40,129 nt of DNA from Leptospirales bacterium (GTDB lineage Bacteria > Spirochaetota > Leptospiria > Leptospirales > Leptospiraceae): positions 1-40,129 of the forward strand of contig JAAFIR010000040.1 in NCBI GenBank assembly GCA_013297885.1, in the 5' to 3' direction. How positions within the stretch are numbered: the stretch's first letter is position 1; every line of letters begins with the position of its first letter. Positions 8,514 through 16,880 of this stretch are shown piece by piece. A program made the position numbers and the translations under genes. The notes below the pieces were generated by a model that ran no database searches, was not told the DNA's origin, and was given only the letters and a program-made list of their open reading frames with translations.

Positions 8514-9767
8514 CTAAAATCTCAAAGTGTAACCCAAACTAAATGTAAAAATATGTTGTGGAATTTTTTGGCTTTGGTAATTTTCTAAAACTAAATTTTG
8601 GTATGGAGCAGGAACATTTGATTGGATATAATCTCTCACAAAATTATTATATGTTCCATAAACTCTACTTGGATCAACTGTTCTTCCATCATTTGAATTT
8701 GTATCCACAGCATAACCAGAACTTGAATTTGGATAACTTCTCACATTATCAAACATGTACAGATTTGGACGATATACATCTGTCACAGTAAATGCAAAAA
8801 GTTTATAAATAAATCTCACTGAAGTGGAAATATCTGTTACACCAATTTTTCGATCAATATTATTATTCATGTATTGATAACCTGATTGAATTTCTGGAAC
8901 GATGCGAAAACTTTGTCCTTTAAAAAATTCATAACTAATTGAAAAACGATGATGAGAATTTCCTTGATTAATTCCCGCAGACTCGGAAGTAAATCTAAAA
9001 TAAGAAGTGACTGTTGGGTTAAACATTGTTAAAAAAGGAAATTTGTATCCTACAAAATAATTTCCAACTACAGCATTATTTGGATACATCAAAGAATTAA
9101 TCATAAAAATCCCAGTTGTAAATCCACCAGCTTTTGTGTTCCAATCATACGACAAATTAAATAGCACATAGTCTTTTACACCATTACGTTCTTTTTGTCT
9201 TTTTAATGCGTTTGGATCATTTGTGAGTCGTCCAGAATTAATTTCATTTACTACAAGTTGATTTTGATTTTGTCCACCAGGAGTTGTTTGAAACCAGCCG
9301 TCCACATCTTTATTACTTCTAGATGTCACAGAACTAGCAGTAATCAAACTAAGTTTGAGTCCTTCAATTGGAGTAAAAATATTTAATACATTTGCAAGCA
9401 CCAATGATTTTGGTAGATTATTATAAGATTCAGAATTTCTTCTATCATATCTCTCTCCAAATAAACTAGAACCAAATGCAAAATAATCATTTCCTACAAT
9501 TTGAGAAAAAATAAATTCTGGTTTTGGTTTTGGTGGTGGGGGTAATGGAGGTGGCTCTTTCTCACCTTCTTTTTGAACTGCATGAATTTTTTCTTTATCA
9601 AGACTTGCCAAAAGCCCATCTTCAGTTGTGATGATGTAGCGTGTTTCATCTTCTTTTTCGATTTTTACATTTTCCAATTTTTTACCAGTCTTCAAATGAA
9701 TTGTTTCTGAATTTAAGAAAATTGAAAATAAAAAAGAAAATAGGATTATAAAATTTTTAGAGTTCAT
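8514..9767 (-). CDS. Predicted outer-membrane protein with SH3-like N-terminal module
   Basis: 417 residues from the ATG at 9767. Starts at 9800 and 9791 are in frame but would put 11 or 8 residues ahead of a normal signal peptide (MNSKNFIILFSFLFSIF, then LNSE). Just after cleavage comes a small beta module, ETIHLKTGKKLENVKIEKED and following residues, of the kind seen at the start of leptospiral envelope proteins. It is followed by a PPPLPPPPKPKP linker and about 300 residues of alternating-strand sequence ending GYTLRF, a terminal aromatic typical of BAM substrates. A porin-like or structural role in the outer membrane is likely; the ligand is unknown. Repeat C abuts its stop and repeat D its start. 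Confidence 0.78.
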   Translation of the reverse strand: MNSKNFIILFSFLFSIFLNSETIHLKTGKKLENVKIEKEDETRYIITTEDGLLASLDKEKIHAVQKEGEKEPPPLPPPPKPKPEFIFSQIVGNDYFAFGSSLFGERYDRRNSESYNNLPKSLVLANVLNIFTPIEGLKLSLITASSVTSRSNKDVDGWFQTTPGGQNQNQLVVNEINSGRLTNDPNALKRQKERNGVKDYVLFNLSYDWNTKAGGFTTGIFMINSLMYPNNAVVGNYFVGYKFPFLTMFNPTVTSYFRFTSESAGINQGNSHHRFSISYEFFKGQSFRIVPEIQSGYQYMNNNIDRKIGVTDISTSVRFIYKLFAFTVTDVYRPNLYMFDNVRSYPNSSSGYAVDTNSNDGRTVDPSRVYGTYNNFVRDYIQSNVPAPYQNLVLENYQSQKIPQHIFTFSLGYTLRF

Positions 9768-9820
9768 TTTTTCATAATATAAAGAAATCATTTTTTGCAA
9801 ATGGAATTTTTATTTTTTGC

Positions 9821-9958
9821 TTGGGCGAATTTTTTCTCACTTAACATTGATTAAATGGTAATTTTTATTTTTAAAGAAGTGAGAAAAAACCGGGCTTTTC
9901 GCTACTTCTGAATCCTCTGCCTAAAGTCAGAGGCTTTTCAGAAACGCTTCAATCCCTT
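9821..9958 (-). repeat. Structured intergenic repeat, copy D
   Basis: On the minus strand: GGGATTGAAGCG, hairpin 1 TTCTGAAAAGCCTCT with AGAGGATTCAGAA (the copy-B hairpin with a small mismatch), then the link GTAGCGAAAAGCCCGG, hairpin 2 TTTTTTCTCACTT with AAGTGAGAAAAAA (9830-9842), and closing TTCGCCCAAGC. It is just upstream of the barrel-protein gene and shares the TCTCAC arm with copy C on the other side of that gene. The remainder, 9966-10190, is AT-rich with no gene or clear signal. Confidence 0.83.
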
Positions 9959-10193
9959 TCGCCTGTTTAAGGAGAATCTATCCGATTTTAAAAAAATTTT
10001 ATAGTGGGGATTTTTTTAAAGTGAAAAAAATGTTTTTGAAACTTGAATTCTATTGAATAGCTTTGCAAATTTTTTTGATACGAGAAAATTTCCCCTACAG
10101 ATTTATTATAAAGTATTACAAAACAGAAAAATTCATTTTATAAAGTTGAAAACATAATTTTATCTAACAAAAAAATTTTCTGAACACAAAGCA

Positions 10194-10394
10194 AAAGGGA
10201 TTGAAGCGTTTCTCCATCGTTATAAAAATTCAGTGGGTCAAGACCCACTGTCTTCAAACTATTTGATGGAGAAGTAGCGAAAAGCCCGTTTTTTTAAAGT
10301 TAAGGGCTTTAAAACTATCCGTTTTAAAGCTAATAAAAAATTAATTTATTTGGGTAGTCTTTGTTGTAACCCTTAACTTTAAAAAATTTGCCCT
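10194..10394 (+). repeat. Structured intergenic repeat, copy E
   Basis: It starts AAAGGGATTGAAGCG. Hairpin 1 is TTCTCCATC (10210-10218) with GATGGAGAA (10265-10273), and its loop contains a separate small hairpin, CAGTGGGT-CAAG-ACCCACTG (10231-10250), that recurs at 31459. The link is GTAGCGAAAAGCCCG. Hairpin 2 has a perfect 17-bp stem (10290-10306 with 10370-10386), and the element closes on TTTGCCC. It lies immediately past the 3' end of the RluA-family gene, so hairpin 2 could also end that operon's transcript. Confidence 0.83.
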
Positions 10395-10401
10395 TCTTAT
10401 A

Positions 10402-11334
10402 CTAATAATGAATTCCAACTTCATCAAATCGTTTAAAATTATCTGGAAAAGGTAATTCAAATTCGAGAATTTTTTTCTTAAATGGATGTTTAAATTTCAA
10501 ACTCCCTGCAAAAAGCAAAAGACCAAATTTGGAAAATTCTTCACCTGTGCGAGAATAAAGCATATCACCCACAACAGGACAACCAAGACTTTGAAAGTGC
10601 ACACGGATTTGGTGAGTTCTTCCTGTTTCAATATGAATTTCTGCAAGAGAATAATTTCTGCCTTTTTTGGAAACAATCGTTTTGAGGATTTTATAATTGG
10701 TAATTGATTTTCTACCATTTTGATTGACACACATTTTTAATCTTTCAGTTGGATGACGTGCAATTGGAGAAGTAATTCTTCCTTCCATTAATTTTGGAGT
10801 TTGAACAAGCCATGCAAAATATTTTTTTTCTATTTCACGATTTTGAAAAAGAGTTGCTAGTTTTAAATGAGCTCGATCCGTTTTTGCAATCACCATAATT
10901 CCCGAAGTGGGTTTGTCAAGACGATGCACAATCCCTGGTCTAATCTCTCCACCAACAGTAGAAAGATTTTTGAAATAATACAAAAGCCCGTTTACTAAAC
11001 TCGGAGTTGGATCAGATGGTCCACCATGAGAAGAAATTCCAGCTGGTTTGTTGATAACAACAAATTCTTCTTCTTCATATAAAATTGGTATATCCATTTT
11101 TACAGGATTCAAATGAAACACTTCTTTTTTGGGAATGGTGATTTCAAATTCTTCACCAAGTGAAACTATGTAATTTGGTTTGAGAGGTTTTTCTGAATTT
11201 TTTAAAATTACATGTTTGGACTTAATCCATTTTTGAATCGCTGTTCTTGATATATCGTCTGAAGTAGTTTGGGCTAAAAATGAATCTAGCCTCAAATCTT
11301 CATATTCTTCTTTTACTTCAATTTCTAATTTCAT
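10402..11334 (-). CDS. RluA-family 23S rRNA pseudouridine synthase
   Basis: 310 residues, normal for RluC/RluD-type enzymes. An S4 RNA-binding domain covers about residues 14-70 (LDSFLAQTTSDDISRTAIQK). The catalytic domain follows with the signature HRLDKPTSG, in which Asp140 is the nucleophile, and later GRTHQIRVH. It isomerises uridines in large-subunit rRNA in the cytoplasm; which positions cannot be told (RluD-like by general form). The ATG overlaps the stop of the AGCS-psd gene by 4 nt (ATGA), which makes it the last gene of the bcp operon. Repeat E lies about 10 bp beyond its stop. Confidence 0.92.
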   Translation of the reverse strand: MKLEIEVKEEYEDLRLDSFLAQTTSDDISRTAIQKWIKSKHVILKNSEKPLKPNYIVSLGEEFEITIPKKEVFHLNPVKMDIPILYEEEEFVVINKPAGISSHGGPSDPTPSLVNGLLYYFKNLSTVGGEIRPGIVHRLDKPTSGIMVIAKTDRAHLKLATLFQNREIEKKYFAWLVQTPKLMEGRITSPIARHPTERLKMCVNQNGRKSITNYKILKTIVSKKGRNYSLAEIHIETGRTHQIRVHFQSLGCPVVGDMLYSRTGEEFSKFGLLLFAGSLKFKHPFKKKILEFELPFPDNFKRFDEVGIHY

Positions 11335-13544
11335 TTGGGTAAATTAAAAATCTTTTTTTTGAGTATGCCAACAGAATTTCCAAGTTTGGTTCGTTGGTCT
11401 TTTTCAAAAACATTCATATCAAATGTATCAGTTTCAAAAACTAAAATCACAGTTGAGCCCATTTCAAATCTTCCAATTTCAGCACCTTTATCAATTAAGA
11501 TATTTACGTTTTCGTATTCTTGTTCTTTTGGAATACGGATCAATTTGTTTGTTACTATTTTTGTGTCATAAGTAACTCTGATTTTTCCCACGTTCGATGC
11601 TCCCACTTTTACCATTGCAATTTTTCCATATTCAGTTTGCAAAAATGTGATGAGCCTTTCATTTTTTGGAAACAAACCTTTGATCCCTTCAACAGCAGCA
11701 TCATTTACTGGAAACAATTTCCCAGGTGCATAATAGTATCCCAAAATTTTTCCATAAAATGGAGCATGGATTCTATGGTAATCTTGTGGAGATAAATAAA
11801 AAGTGATGAACTTACCATTTTCAAAAAATGGGTAATATTTTTCTGAGCCTAATAATTCTTTAACTGAATAATCAATTCCTTTTGCTTGGATAAGTGTGCT
11901 TTCAGTGATGTTTCCAAAACTAGTGATTCTTGCATCAACTGGAGAAACAACTGCATTTTCTGCTGAGTCAATTATTCTAACACCAGCTTTTAAGGCTCTT
12001 GTAAAAAATTGGTTTAAAGATTTATAATCTTTGATGTTCATTTCTGCTTCAGAAATATTAATTTTATACATTTTTGCAAATGCTTTTAAAATTGGAACCA
12101 TCATAAATGTAGGCAATCTCAAATAAGTGAATGAACCAAAAAATTTAGACATTAAATTTTTCGGAAGTGCAGACATGATGAGCAAATAAATATCTTTAAA
12201 TATTTCATATCTCACATTTGCTTCATTCAAATATTTGTTCATTTCTGAAATTGCAATTTTAGCAAGTAAGATTAATGAAATAAGAACTGGAATAGCTGTA
12301 AACACTGCAAGCGTATAAGCGATGTTAAACGAAGATTCTATAAAACTTTTATCTATATTTGTATAATAATAAGTTCCAGCAAGTAGTCCTGCAAAAAATA
12401 AAATTCTAAACAAGTTTGCAAATTTTTCACCTAGAATATAAAACGCTGATTGTTCACCATTATAAAACCAACCGAGGATGCTATTAAATCCAATTAGAAT
12501 TAATGTGATTGCAAACAGAATATTATAAATAGATTTATCAATTAGGATTTTTTGAAAAAAACTAACTTGTGAATTTGTATCTGTTAAATTATTGGAAATA
12601 AAAAAATAAAACACCAAAGTAGAAATAAATATTCCTTCAAAAAAACTAGAAAGCATATTTACTAAACCTTGTTTAAATGAATAATCTGTTCTCACTGCTC
12701 CAGAAACACCTGCAGATTTTCCAAGTCCAACTTCAGTGGAAATAAAAAACGTTCCACAAATTTGTCCAAGTAAAACAACTAAACCAAATGATCCTCCTGC
12801 AACAATGGATTCCATTTGAAATGCATTATGAAACACTAATGATAAAAATTCACCAAATGGAATAAACCCATTTGAAAAAATTAAAAAGAATAATATAATA
12901 AAACTGAAAATTGAAACTGGAACAGAAATCCCAGATACTCTTCCAATTCTTCTGATTCCACCAATTAGAACATAAATTAAAACAGCTACAACACCAAGAG
13001 CAAATCCAAGACCTTTTGCATCAAAAGTATTTCTAGAAATATAAACCATGCTGAGGGTTGGAAGAAGTCCACCTAAAGTGAACACAGTTCCAATTGTTCC
13101 AAGTGCAAATGCGATTGCCAACCATTTTGCTTTGAGTGCTTTTTCGATGAAGTACATTGGACCAGATAAAATTCTTCCGTTTGGTAAATTGGTTCTGAAC
13201 CTGATGGCAAGTGTGGAAGATACAAGTCTAATTGGCATTAATAAAAATGTTGCAATCCAAATCCAAAACAATGCCCCAACTCCACCAAGTGAAATTGCAA
13301 ATGCAGAACCAATGATCGCACCGGGAATTAAAGAAGATGCAACACCAGAAAAAAATGCTTGAGATTGGAGAAGTTGTCCTTTTAAACTTTTATAATCCAT
13401 TGCTCCTGAAAAAATTTTTAGAGCTAAAAATAAAAATCGAAACTGTGGAAATTTTAATCTTATGCTCAAAAAAATTCCCACAAAAAGTAAAAGCCCAAAG
13501 TAAGAGGCTAAAATTTCAGATTCAAAAATAAAATTTTCTTTCAT
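11331..13544 (-). CDS. psd: AGCS-family transporter fused to phosphatidylserine decarboxylase
   Basis: 737 residues in one frame. Residues about 1-450 are polytopic membrane protein resembling Na+/alanine symporters ([40 protein letters not shown]). Residues about 480-737 are a phosphatidylserine decarboxylase: [50 protein letters not shown] and the self-processing EMGSTVI, where cleavage before Ser697 would create the pyruvoyl group. The enzyme half should make phosphatidylethanolamine at the inner membrane. Whether the transporter half still moves amino acids is unclear; it may be an anchor or supply substrate. The 4-nt overlaps with pepA upstream and the pseudouridine synthase downstream show an operon. 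No internal start with a good ribosome site was seen that would make the halves separately. Confidence 0.88.
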   Translation of the reverse strand: MKENFIFESEILASYFGLLLFVGIFLSIRLKFPQFRFLFLALKIFSGAMDYKSLKGQLLQSQAFFSGVASSLIPGAIIGSAFAISLGGVGALFWIWIATFLLMPIRLVSSTLAIRFRTNLPNGRILSGPMYFIEKALKAKWLAIAFALGTIGTVFTLGGLLPTLSMVYISRNTFDAKGLGFALGVVAVLIYVLIGGIRRIGRVSGISVPVSIFSFIILFFLIFSNGFIPFGEFLSLVFHNAFQMESIVAGGSFGLVVLLGQICGTFFISTEVGLGKSAGVSGAVRTDYSFKQGLVNMLSSFFEGIFISTLVFYFFISNNLTDTNSQVSFFQKILIDKSIYNILFAITLILIGFNSILGWFYNGEQSAFYILGEKFANLFRILFFAGLLAGTYYYTNIDKSFIESSFNIAYTLAVFTAIPVLISLILLAKIAISEMNKYLNEANVRYEIFKDIYLLIMSALPKNLMSKFFGSFTYLRLPTFMMVPILKAFAKMYKINISEAEMNIKDYKSLNQFFTRALKAGVRIIDSAENAVVSPVDARITSFGNITESTLIQAKGIDYSVKELLGSEKYYPFFENGKFITFYLSPQDYHRIHAPFYGKILGYYYAPGKLFPVNDAAVEGIKGLFPKNERLITFLQTEYGKIAMVKVGASNVGKIRVTYDTKIVTNKLIRIPKEQEYENVNILIDKGAEIGRFEMGSTVILVFETDTFDMNVFEKDQRTKLGNSVGILKKKIFNLPK

Positions 13545-15025
13545 GATTTTTTTACTAACTCTTCCACAAGATCAACTAAAAGTCTCACACCATAACCAGT
13601 TGGTCCATCTGGTTGTGTGCCAGAAGCTTTTGATCTCCAAGCAGTTCCTGCTATGTCGATATGAGCGAATTTAATTTCTTTATCTACAAATTTTCCCAAG
13701 AATTGTGCTGCTGATAAAGTTCCACCAGCTCTACCACCAGTGATATTTCTAACATCTGCAATATCACTTTTTAAGTCTTCACCATATTCTTCCCAAAATG
13801 GAAGTTCCCAAATTTTATCAGCAGATTTTGTAGAAGCTTGATCGAGCAAATTAAATAGCTCTTTTGAATTTGTCATTACTCCAGCAGCTTCATGACCAAG
13901 TGCGATAATAACTGCTCCTGTTAGAGTTGCTAAATCCACCATGTATTCTGGTTTGAACTTTTTTGAAATATAAGAAAGAACATCACCTAACACCAATCTG
14001 CCTTCAGCATCTGTGTTCTGAACTTCAACAGTTGTGCCATTGTATGCAGTGTACACATCACCGGGTTTTAATGCAGCTGCATCAGGCATATTTTCAGCTA
14101 CACCAATTGCAGCGATAACTGGAAATTCTAAACCAAGTGCAGCGATTGCACCAATTGCATGAATTGCAGTTGCAGCTCCACACATATCATATTTCATTTC
14201 ATGCATTTCACCAGCTGGTTTGATGCTAATTCCACCTGAATCAAATGTGAGACCTTTTCCAACTAAAGCCAAAGTTTTTTTGGATTTGGTTTTTTTAGGA
14301 ATGTATTCCAAAATAATCATTTTTGCTTTTTTGTCTGAGCCTTGGCAAACAGATAAAATTCCACCAAAACCTTCTTTAGAAAGTCTTGCTTCATCAAAGA
14401 TTGTAATTTTTAATTTATTATCTTTTGCAATTTCTTTGGAACGAGAAACAAATTCTTCTGGAGTAAAATAATTTGCAGGAAGATGTTCTACATACCTAGA
14501 CTCATTTAAGTATTTGGAAACTGTTTTAGATTTTTTTAGTGCATAACGAATATCAAGATCAGAATTTTTATCTGATACAAAACTAATTTCGCCCACAGAA
14601 ATTTCTCTTTCACGATATTTTTTAGAAAGTGAATCAACAGGGTAACAAGCAATTTCAAGTGAGTTGGCAATTTGATAAGCAAGTGAATAAGCAGAAAATT
14701 TTTCAACTTGTTCTTTTGTTAAATGAATTTCTAGTCCAACAGATTTCCATTTTAAAAGCTCCGCACCAATTTTTAAAAATGCAGCTGCTACTTTTCCAAC
14801 TGTTGCTTTTTCTTCTTCACCAAGTCCAATGTATAATTTTTGATTAGCATGATCAAAATAAATTTGTCCACCATCTGCGATAAATACTTTTGCTTGTATT
14901 AAACTGTCTAATGAAGTTTTATAATCAGATGGAATTTTATCTTTAAAAAATAAATGTGTTTCGTAAAATTTTTTGGAAGAATTTTTTCCAAAAACAATTT
15001 TTAATTTTGATTCAGGTAATTTCAT
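13541..15025 (-). CDS. pepA: Leucyl aminopeptidase, M17 family
   Basis: 494 residues, full length for the family. The C-terminal catalytic domain has the metal-site segments [15 protein letters not shown] and, near residue 338, [12 protein letters not shown], plus the ITGGRAGG loop. It is a cytoplasmic two-metal hexameric peptidase that removes N-terminal residues from peptides. The N-terminal 160 residues are the less conserved M17 N-domain. It overlaps bcp upstream by 4 nt and the AGCS-psd fusion downstream by 4 nt. Nothing looks damaged. Confidence 0.94.
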   Translation of the reverse strand: MKLPESKLKIVFGKNSSKKFYETHLFFKDKIPSDYKTSLDSLIQAKVFIADGGQIYFDHANQKLYIGLGEEEKATVGKVAAAFLKIGAELLKWKSVGLEIHLTKEQVEKFSAYSLAYQIANSLEIACYPVDSLSKKYREREISVGEISFVSDKNSDLDIRYALKKSKTVSKYLNESRYVEHLPANYFTPEEFVSRSKEIAKDNKLKITIFDEARLSKEGFGGILSVCQGSDKKAKMIILEYIPKKTKSKKTLALVGKGLTFDSGGISIKPAGEMHEMKYDMCGAATAIHAIGAIAALGLEFPVIAAIGVAENMPDAAALKPGDVYTAYNGTTVEVQNTDAEGRLVLGDVLSYISKKFKPEYMVDLATLTGAVIIALGHEAAGVMTNSKELFNLLDQASTKSADKIWELPFWEEYGEDLKSDIADVRNITGGRAGGTLSAAQFLGKFVDKEIKFAHIDIAGTAWRSKASGTQPDGPTGYGVRLLVDLVEELVKKS

Positions 15026-15492
15026 TTTAATTCCTTAATGTCTTTGATGATTTCAGCTACATGGTCTTTTACTTTTACAGGAGAATAAACTTTTTTGATT
15101 TTTAAATCTGTTCCAATGATAAAAGTGGATCGAACAATTCCCATAAATTTTTTGCCCATCATTTGTTTTTCTGCCCAAACACCAAATTTATCACAAATAC
15201 TCCCGTCATCCGATAGTAGTTTAAAATTTAAGTTTTGTTTTTCTACAAATTTTTTATGTGATTTTAAATCATCTTTAGAAACTCCAATCACTTCATAACC
15301 TAGTTTTTTGATTGCTGTTTGATTATCTCTAAAATCACAAGCTTCAGTTGTGCAGCCTGGTGTGTTATCTTTTGGATAAAAATATAGAACCATTCCGTTC
15401 TTACCCATTAAATCTTCTAACTTTGTTTTTTTTCCTTCTTCAATTAAACCACTTACACTTGGAATTTTTTTTCCAACTTCTAATACAGACAT
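15022..15492 (-). CDS. bcp: Thioredoxin-dependent peroxiredoxin, Bcp/PrxQ type
   Basis: 156 residues. [17 protein letters not shown] holds the peroxidatic Cys47 and the resolving Cys52, five residues apart as in the PrxQ alpha-type. It reduces peroxides in the cytoplasm using thioredoxin. It is the first gene of a four-gene operon (bcp, pepA, AGCS-psd, RluA-type) joined by 4-nt overlaps. Upstream, 15493-15603 is AT-rich and must carry the operon promoter, but I could not pick one confidently. Confidence 0.94.
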   Translation of the reverse strand: MSVLEVGKKIPSVSGLIEEGKKTKLEDLMGKNGMVLYFYPKDNTPGCTTEACDFRDNQTAIKKLGYEVIGVSKDDLKSHKKFVEKQNLNFKLLSDDGSICDKFGVWAEKQMMGKKFMGIVRSTFIIGTDLKIKKVYSPVKVKDHVAEIIKDIKELK

Positions 15493-15603
15493 ATTCCCTC
15501 TGAAAAAATAAAATTAGCAAAATCAAATTGATTGCTAAAATTTAGACTAAATTCAGTGAATTCAATTTGATATGAGAAGAAAAGTATTTTTAGTTTTTCA
15601 TTT

Positions 15604-15786
15604 GGGCAAATTTTTCCCAAAGCAAGCTTTGGAATTAAAAATTGAAGAATTAAAAATGAAGAATTTTTGAAGAAGAAAATTTTATATTAAAAATTCATTC
15701 TTAATTCTTCAATTTTCACCCTACATTCTAGTTGGGAAAAAACGGGCTTTTCGCTACTTCGCTTCGCGAAACGCTGCAATCCCTTT
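15604..15786 (-). repeat. Structured intergenic repeat, copy F
   Basis: On the minus strand: AAAAGGGATTGCAGCG, a minimal hairpin 1 (TTCGC-GAA-GCGAA, 15758-15770), the link GTAGCGAAAAGCCCG, then hairpin 2 with base TTTTTTCCCAA/TTGGGAAAAA (15613-15622 with 15732-15741), closing on TTTGCCC. The interior of hairpin 2 is an imperfect GAATTAAGAATT-type palindrome like those in copies A and G. It sits between the divergent bcp and ParD-like genes. The rest of the gap, to about 15920, shows nothing else. Confidence 0.82.
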
Positions 15787-15923
15787 TGCTAGTATTGTCG
15801 AGAATGGGCTTTGCATTGAGGTAGCGTAATGCAAAGAGATGGGGATGCATAGTGTTGAGAAAATTTACTGAAAAGAAAAATATAATTCAACAAGTTTATC
15901 AAAATTTAACACTTTATATTTTC

Positions 15924-15951
15924 TTGACTTTTTATAAGTCCCAACTAAAAT
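15924..15951 (+). promoter_or_regulatory. Predicted sigma70 promoter of the ParD/ParE-like pair
   Basis: TTGACT at 15924-15929 and TAAAAT at 15946-15951, separated by 16 bp, 18 bp ahead of the ATG at 15970, with an AGGA Shine-Dalgarno in between. Such toxin-antitoxin promoters are usually autorepressed by the antitoxin; no operator could be picked out by eye. Confidence 0.5.
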
Positions 15952-15969
15952 TAAATTCAGGATTAATTT

Positions 15970-16221
15970 ATGACATCATTTGCTATTGATATTGAAAATT
16001 CAAAACAAGCAGAAGCTTTATTTGCTTTTTTAAAAACACTTGATTCAGTAAAAATTACTAAAACTACTATATCTCACAAATCCAATAAAAAAAAATCTGC
16101 ATTAAATGATGAAATGAAAAAAGAATTAGATAATAGAATTAATGATATTGGCAAAGTTAAAACTTTTAAAGCAAGTGAAACATTAGCTTATGCGAGAAAA
16201 AGAATTAAATCTAGAAGTTGA
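15970..16221 (+). CDS. Antitoxin-like protein of ParD/RelB type
   Basis: 83 residues. The first 50 are a small strand-helix unit (FAIDIENSKQAEALFAFLKT) and the rest a very basic, helical tail (KKKSALNDEMKKELDNRI and on to ARKRIKSRS). Its size, charge pattern and a 32-nt overlap with a downstream RelE/ParE-like frame identify it as the antitoxin half of a type II module. The exact antitoxin family is not certain. AGGA precedes the ATG. The partner toxin frame is broken, so this gene may survive as a solo antitoxin. Confidence 0.7.
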   Translation: MTSFAIDIENSKQAEALFAFLKTLDSVKITKTTISHKSNKKKSALNDEMKKELDNRINDIGKVKTFKASETLAYARKRIKSRS

Positions 16222-16501
16222 ATTTCATCCAGAATCAAGACTTGAATTGGTTGAGTCAGCAATTTGGTATGAAGATAAAAAGTCTGGGCTTGGTGATAAA
16301 TTCATCAATGCAATTGAAGAAAAATTAAATCAAATTTTAAAGCATCCCTTTTCCTACTCAGTCGTTCATAATGGAGCAAGACAAACATAACTAAAAAAAT
16401 TTCCTTTTTTTATTTATTATGTGATACAACCAAAAGTTATATATGTAATTGCAGTTTGGCATAAAAAAAGAAATACAGAAGGATGGAAAGATAGACTTTA
16501 A
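16190..16501 (+). pseudogene. ParE/RelE-family toxin with in-frame TAA
   Basis: The frame reads EVEFHPESRLELVESAIWYE, then a helix-rich middle to VVHNGARQT, and stops at TAA (16388-16390). The same frame continues with LKKFPFFIYYVIQPKVIYVI, AVWHKKR and WKDRL to the next TAA at 16499-16501. The second part is the conserved ParE/RelE ending (FPF-IYY, then H-KR, then WK-R). The complete product would be about 103 residues, as expected for the family. Only one codon separates the halves, so this is a nonsense mutation rather than a deletion. The first 66 residues alone lack the catalytic-side residues and are probably inactive. Confidence 0.82.
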
Positions 16502-16582
16502 AAACTTTCTTTTGAAGTACAACATAGTTTTGTTTAATGAAAAATGATTGACTAAGAATAATTAAAATGTTTAACTTAACTC

Positions 16583-16783
16583 ATGACTGAATCGTCCCTT
16601 TTAAAAAGAATAACAATTAGTCCAGAAATATGTCATGGAAAACCTTGTATAAAAGGAACTAGAATTGCAGTGGTTGATATTTTGGGTTGGCTCAGTGCTG
16701 GTATGAGTTATGAAGAAATTATTGAAGACTTTCCTCAATTGAATAAACAACAAATTCTTGTAGCTCTTGCGTTTAGATTATAG
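16583..16783 (+). CDS. DUF433-family antitoxin, orphan
   Basis: 66 residues with the DUF433 signature (ITISPEICHGKPCIKGTRI, then a helical DILGWLSAGMSYEEIIEDFP). It is slightly short: the usual C-terminal ALAYAADRE-like tail ends here at VALAFRL. DUF433 proteins are normally antitoxins for a PIN-like DUF5615 toxin encoded directly downstream. None is present here; the next gene is the Hint toxin. It may be a remnant or act on a distant partner. Confidence 0.78.
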   Translation: MTESSLLKRITISPEICHGKPCIKGTRIAVVDILGWLSAGMSYEEIIEDFPQLNKQQILVALAFRL

Positions 16784-16798
16784 AATTAATTTTTTAAA

Positions 16799-16830
16799 TT
16801 GACAGATAAGTGAGTGCATGTTATTATAAT
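16799..16830 (+). promoter_or_regulatory. Predicted strong sigma70 promoter of the Hint toxin operon
   Basis: A consensus -35 TTGACA (16799-16804) lies 17 bp before TATTAT (16822-16827), and the overlapping TATAAT at 16825-16830 is 20 bp away. It is 16 bp after the DUF433 stop and about 50 bp ahead of the toxin start, which gives the toxin and its neighbour a promoter of their own. Confidence 0.6.
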
Positions 16831-16880
16831 TAGCAGTTCGTTATTATGCACAAAATTATCTGGAGTAGATTAAGGTAAAC

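Noticed and set aside
8382-8588. 68-codon plus-strand frame over repeat C
   Set aside because: It lies within the hairpins of the repeat and the opposite-strand barrel gene end.
13048-13362. 104-codon plus-strand frame opposite the transporter domain
   Set aside because: It is an antisense shadow of the AGCS segment with no ribosome site and no recognisable domain.
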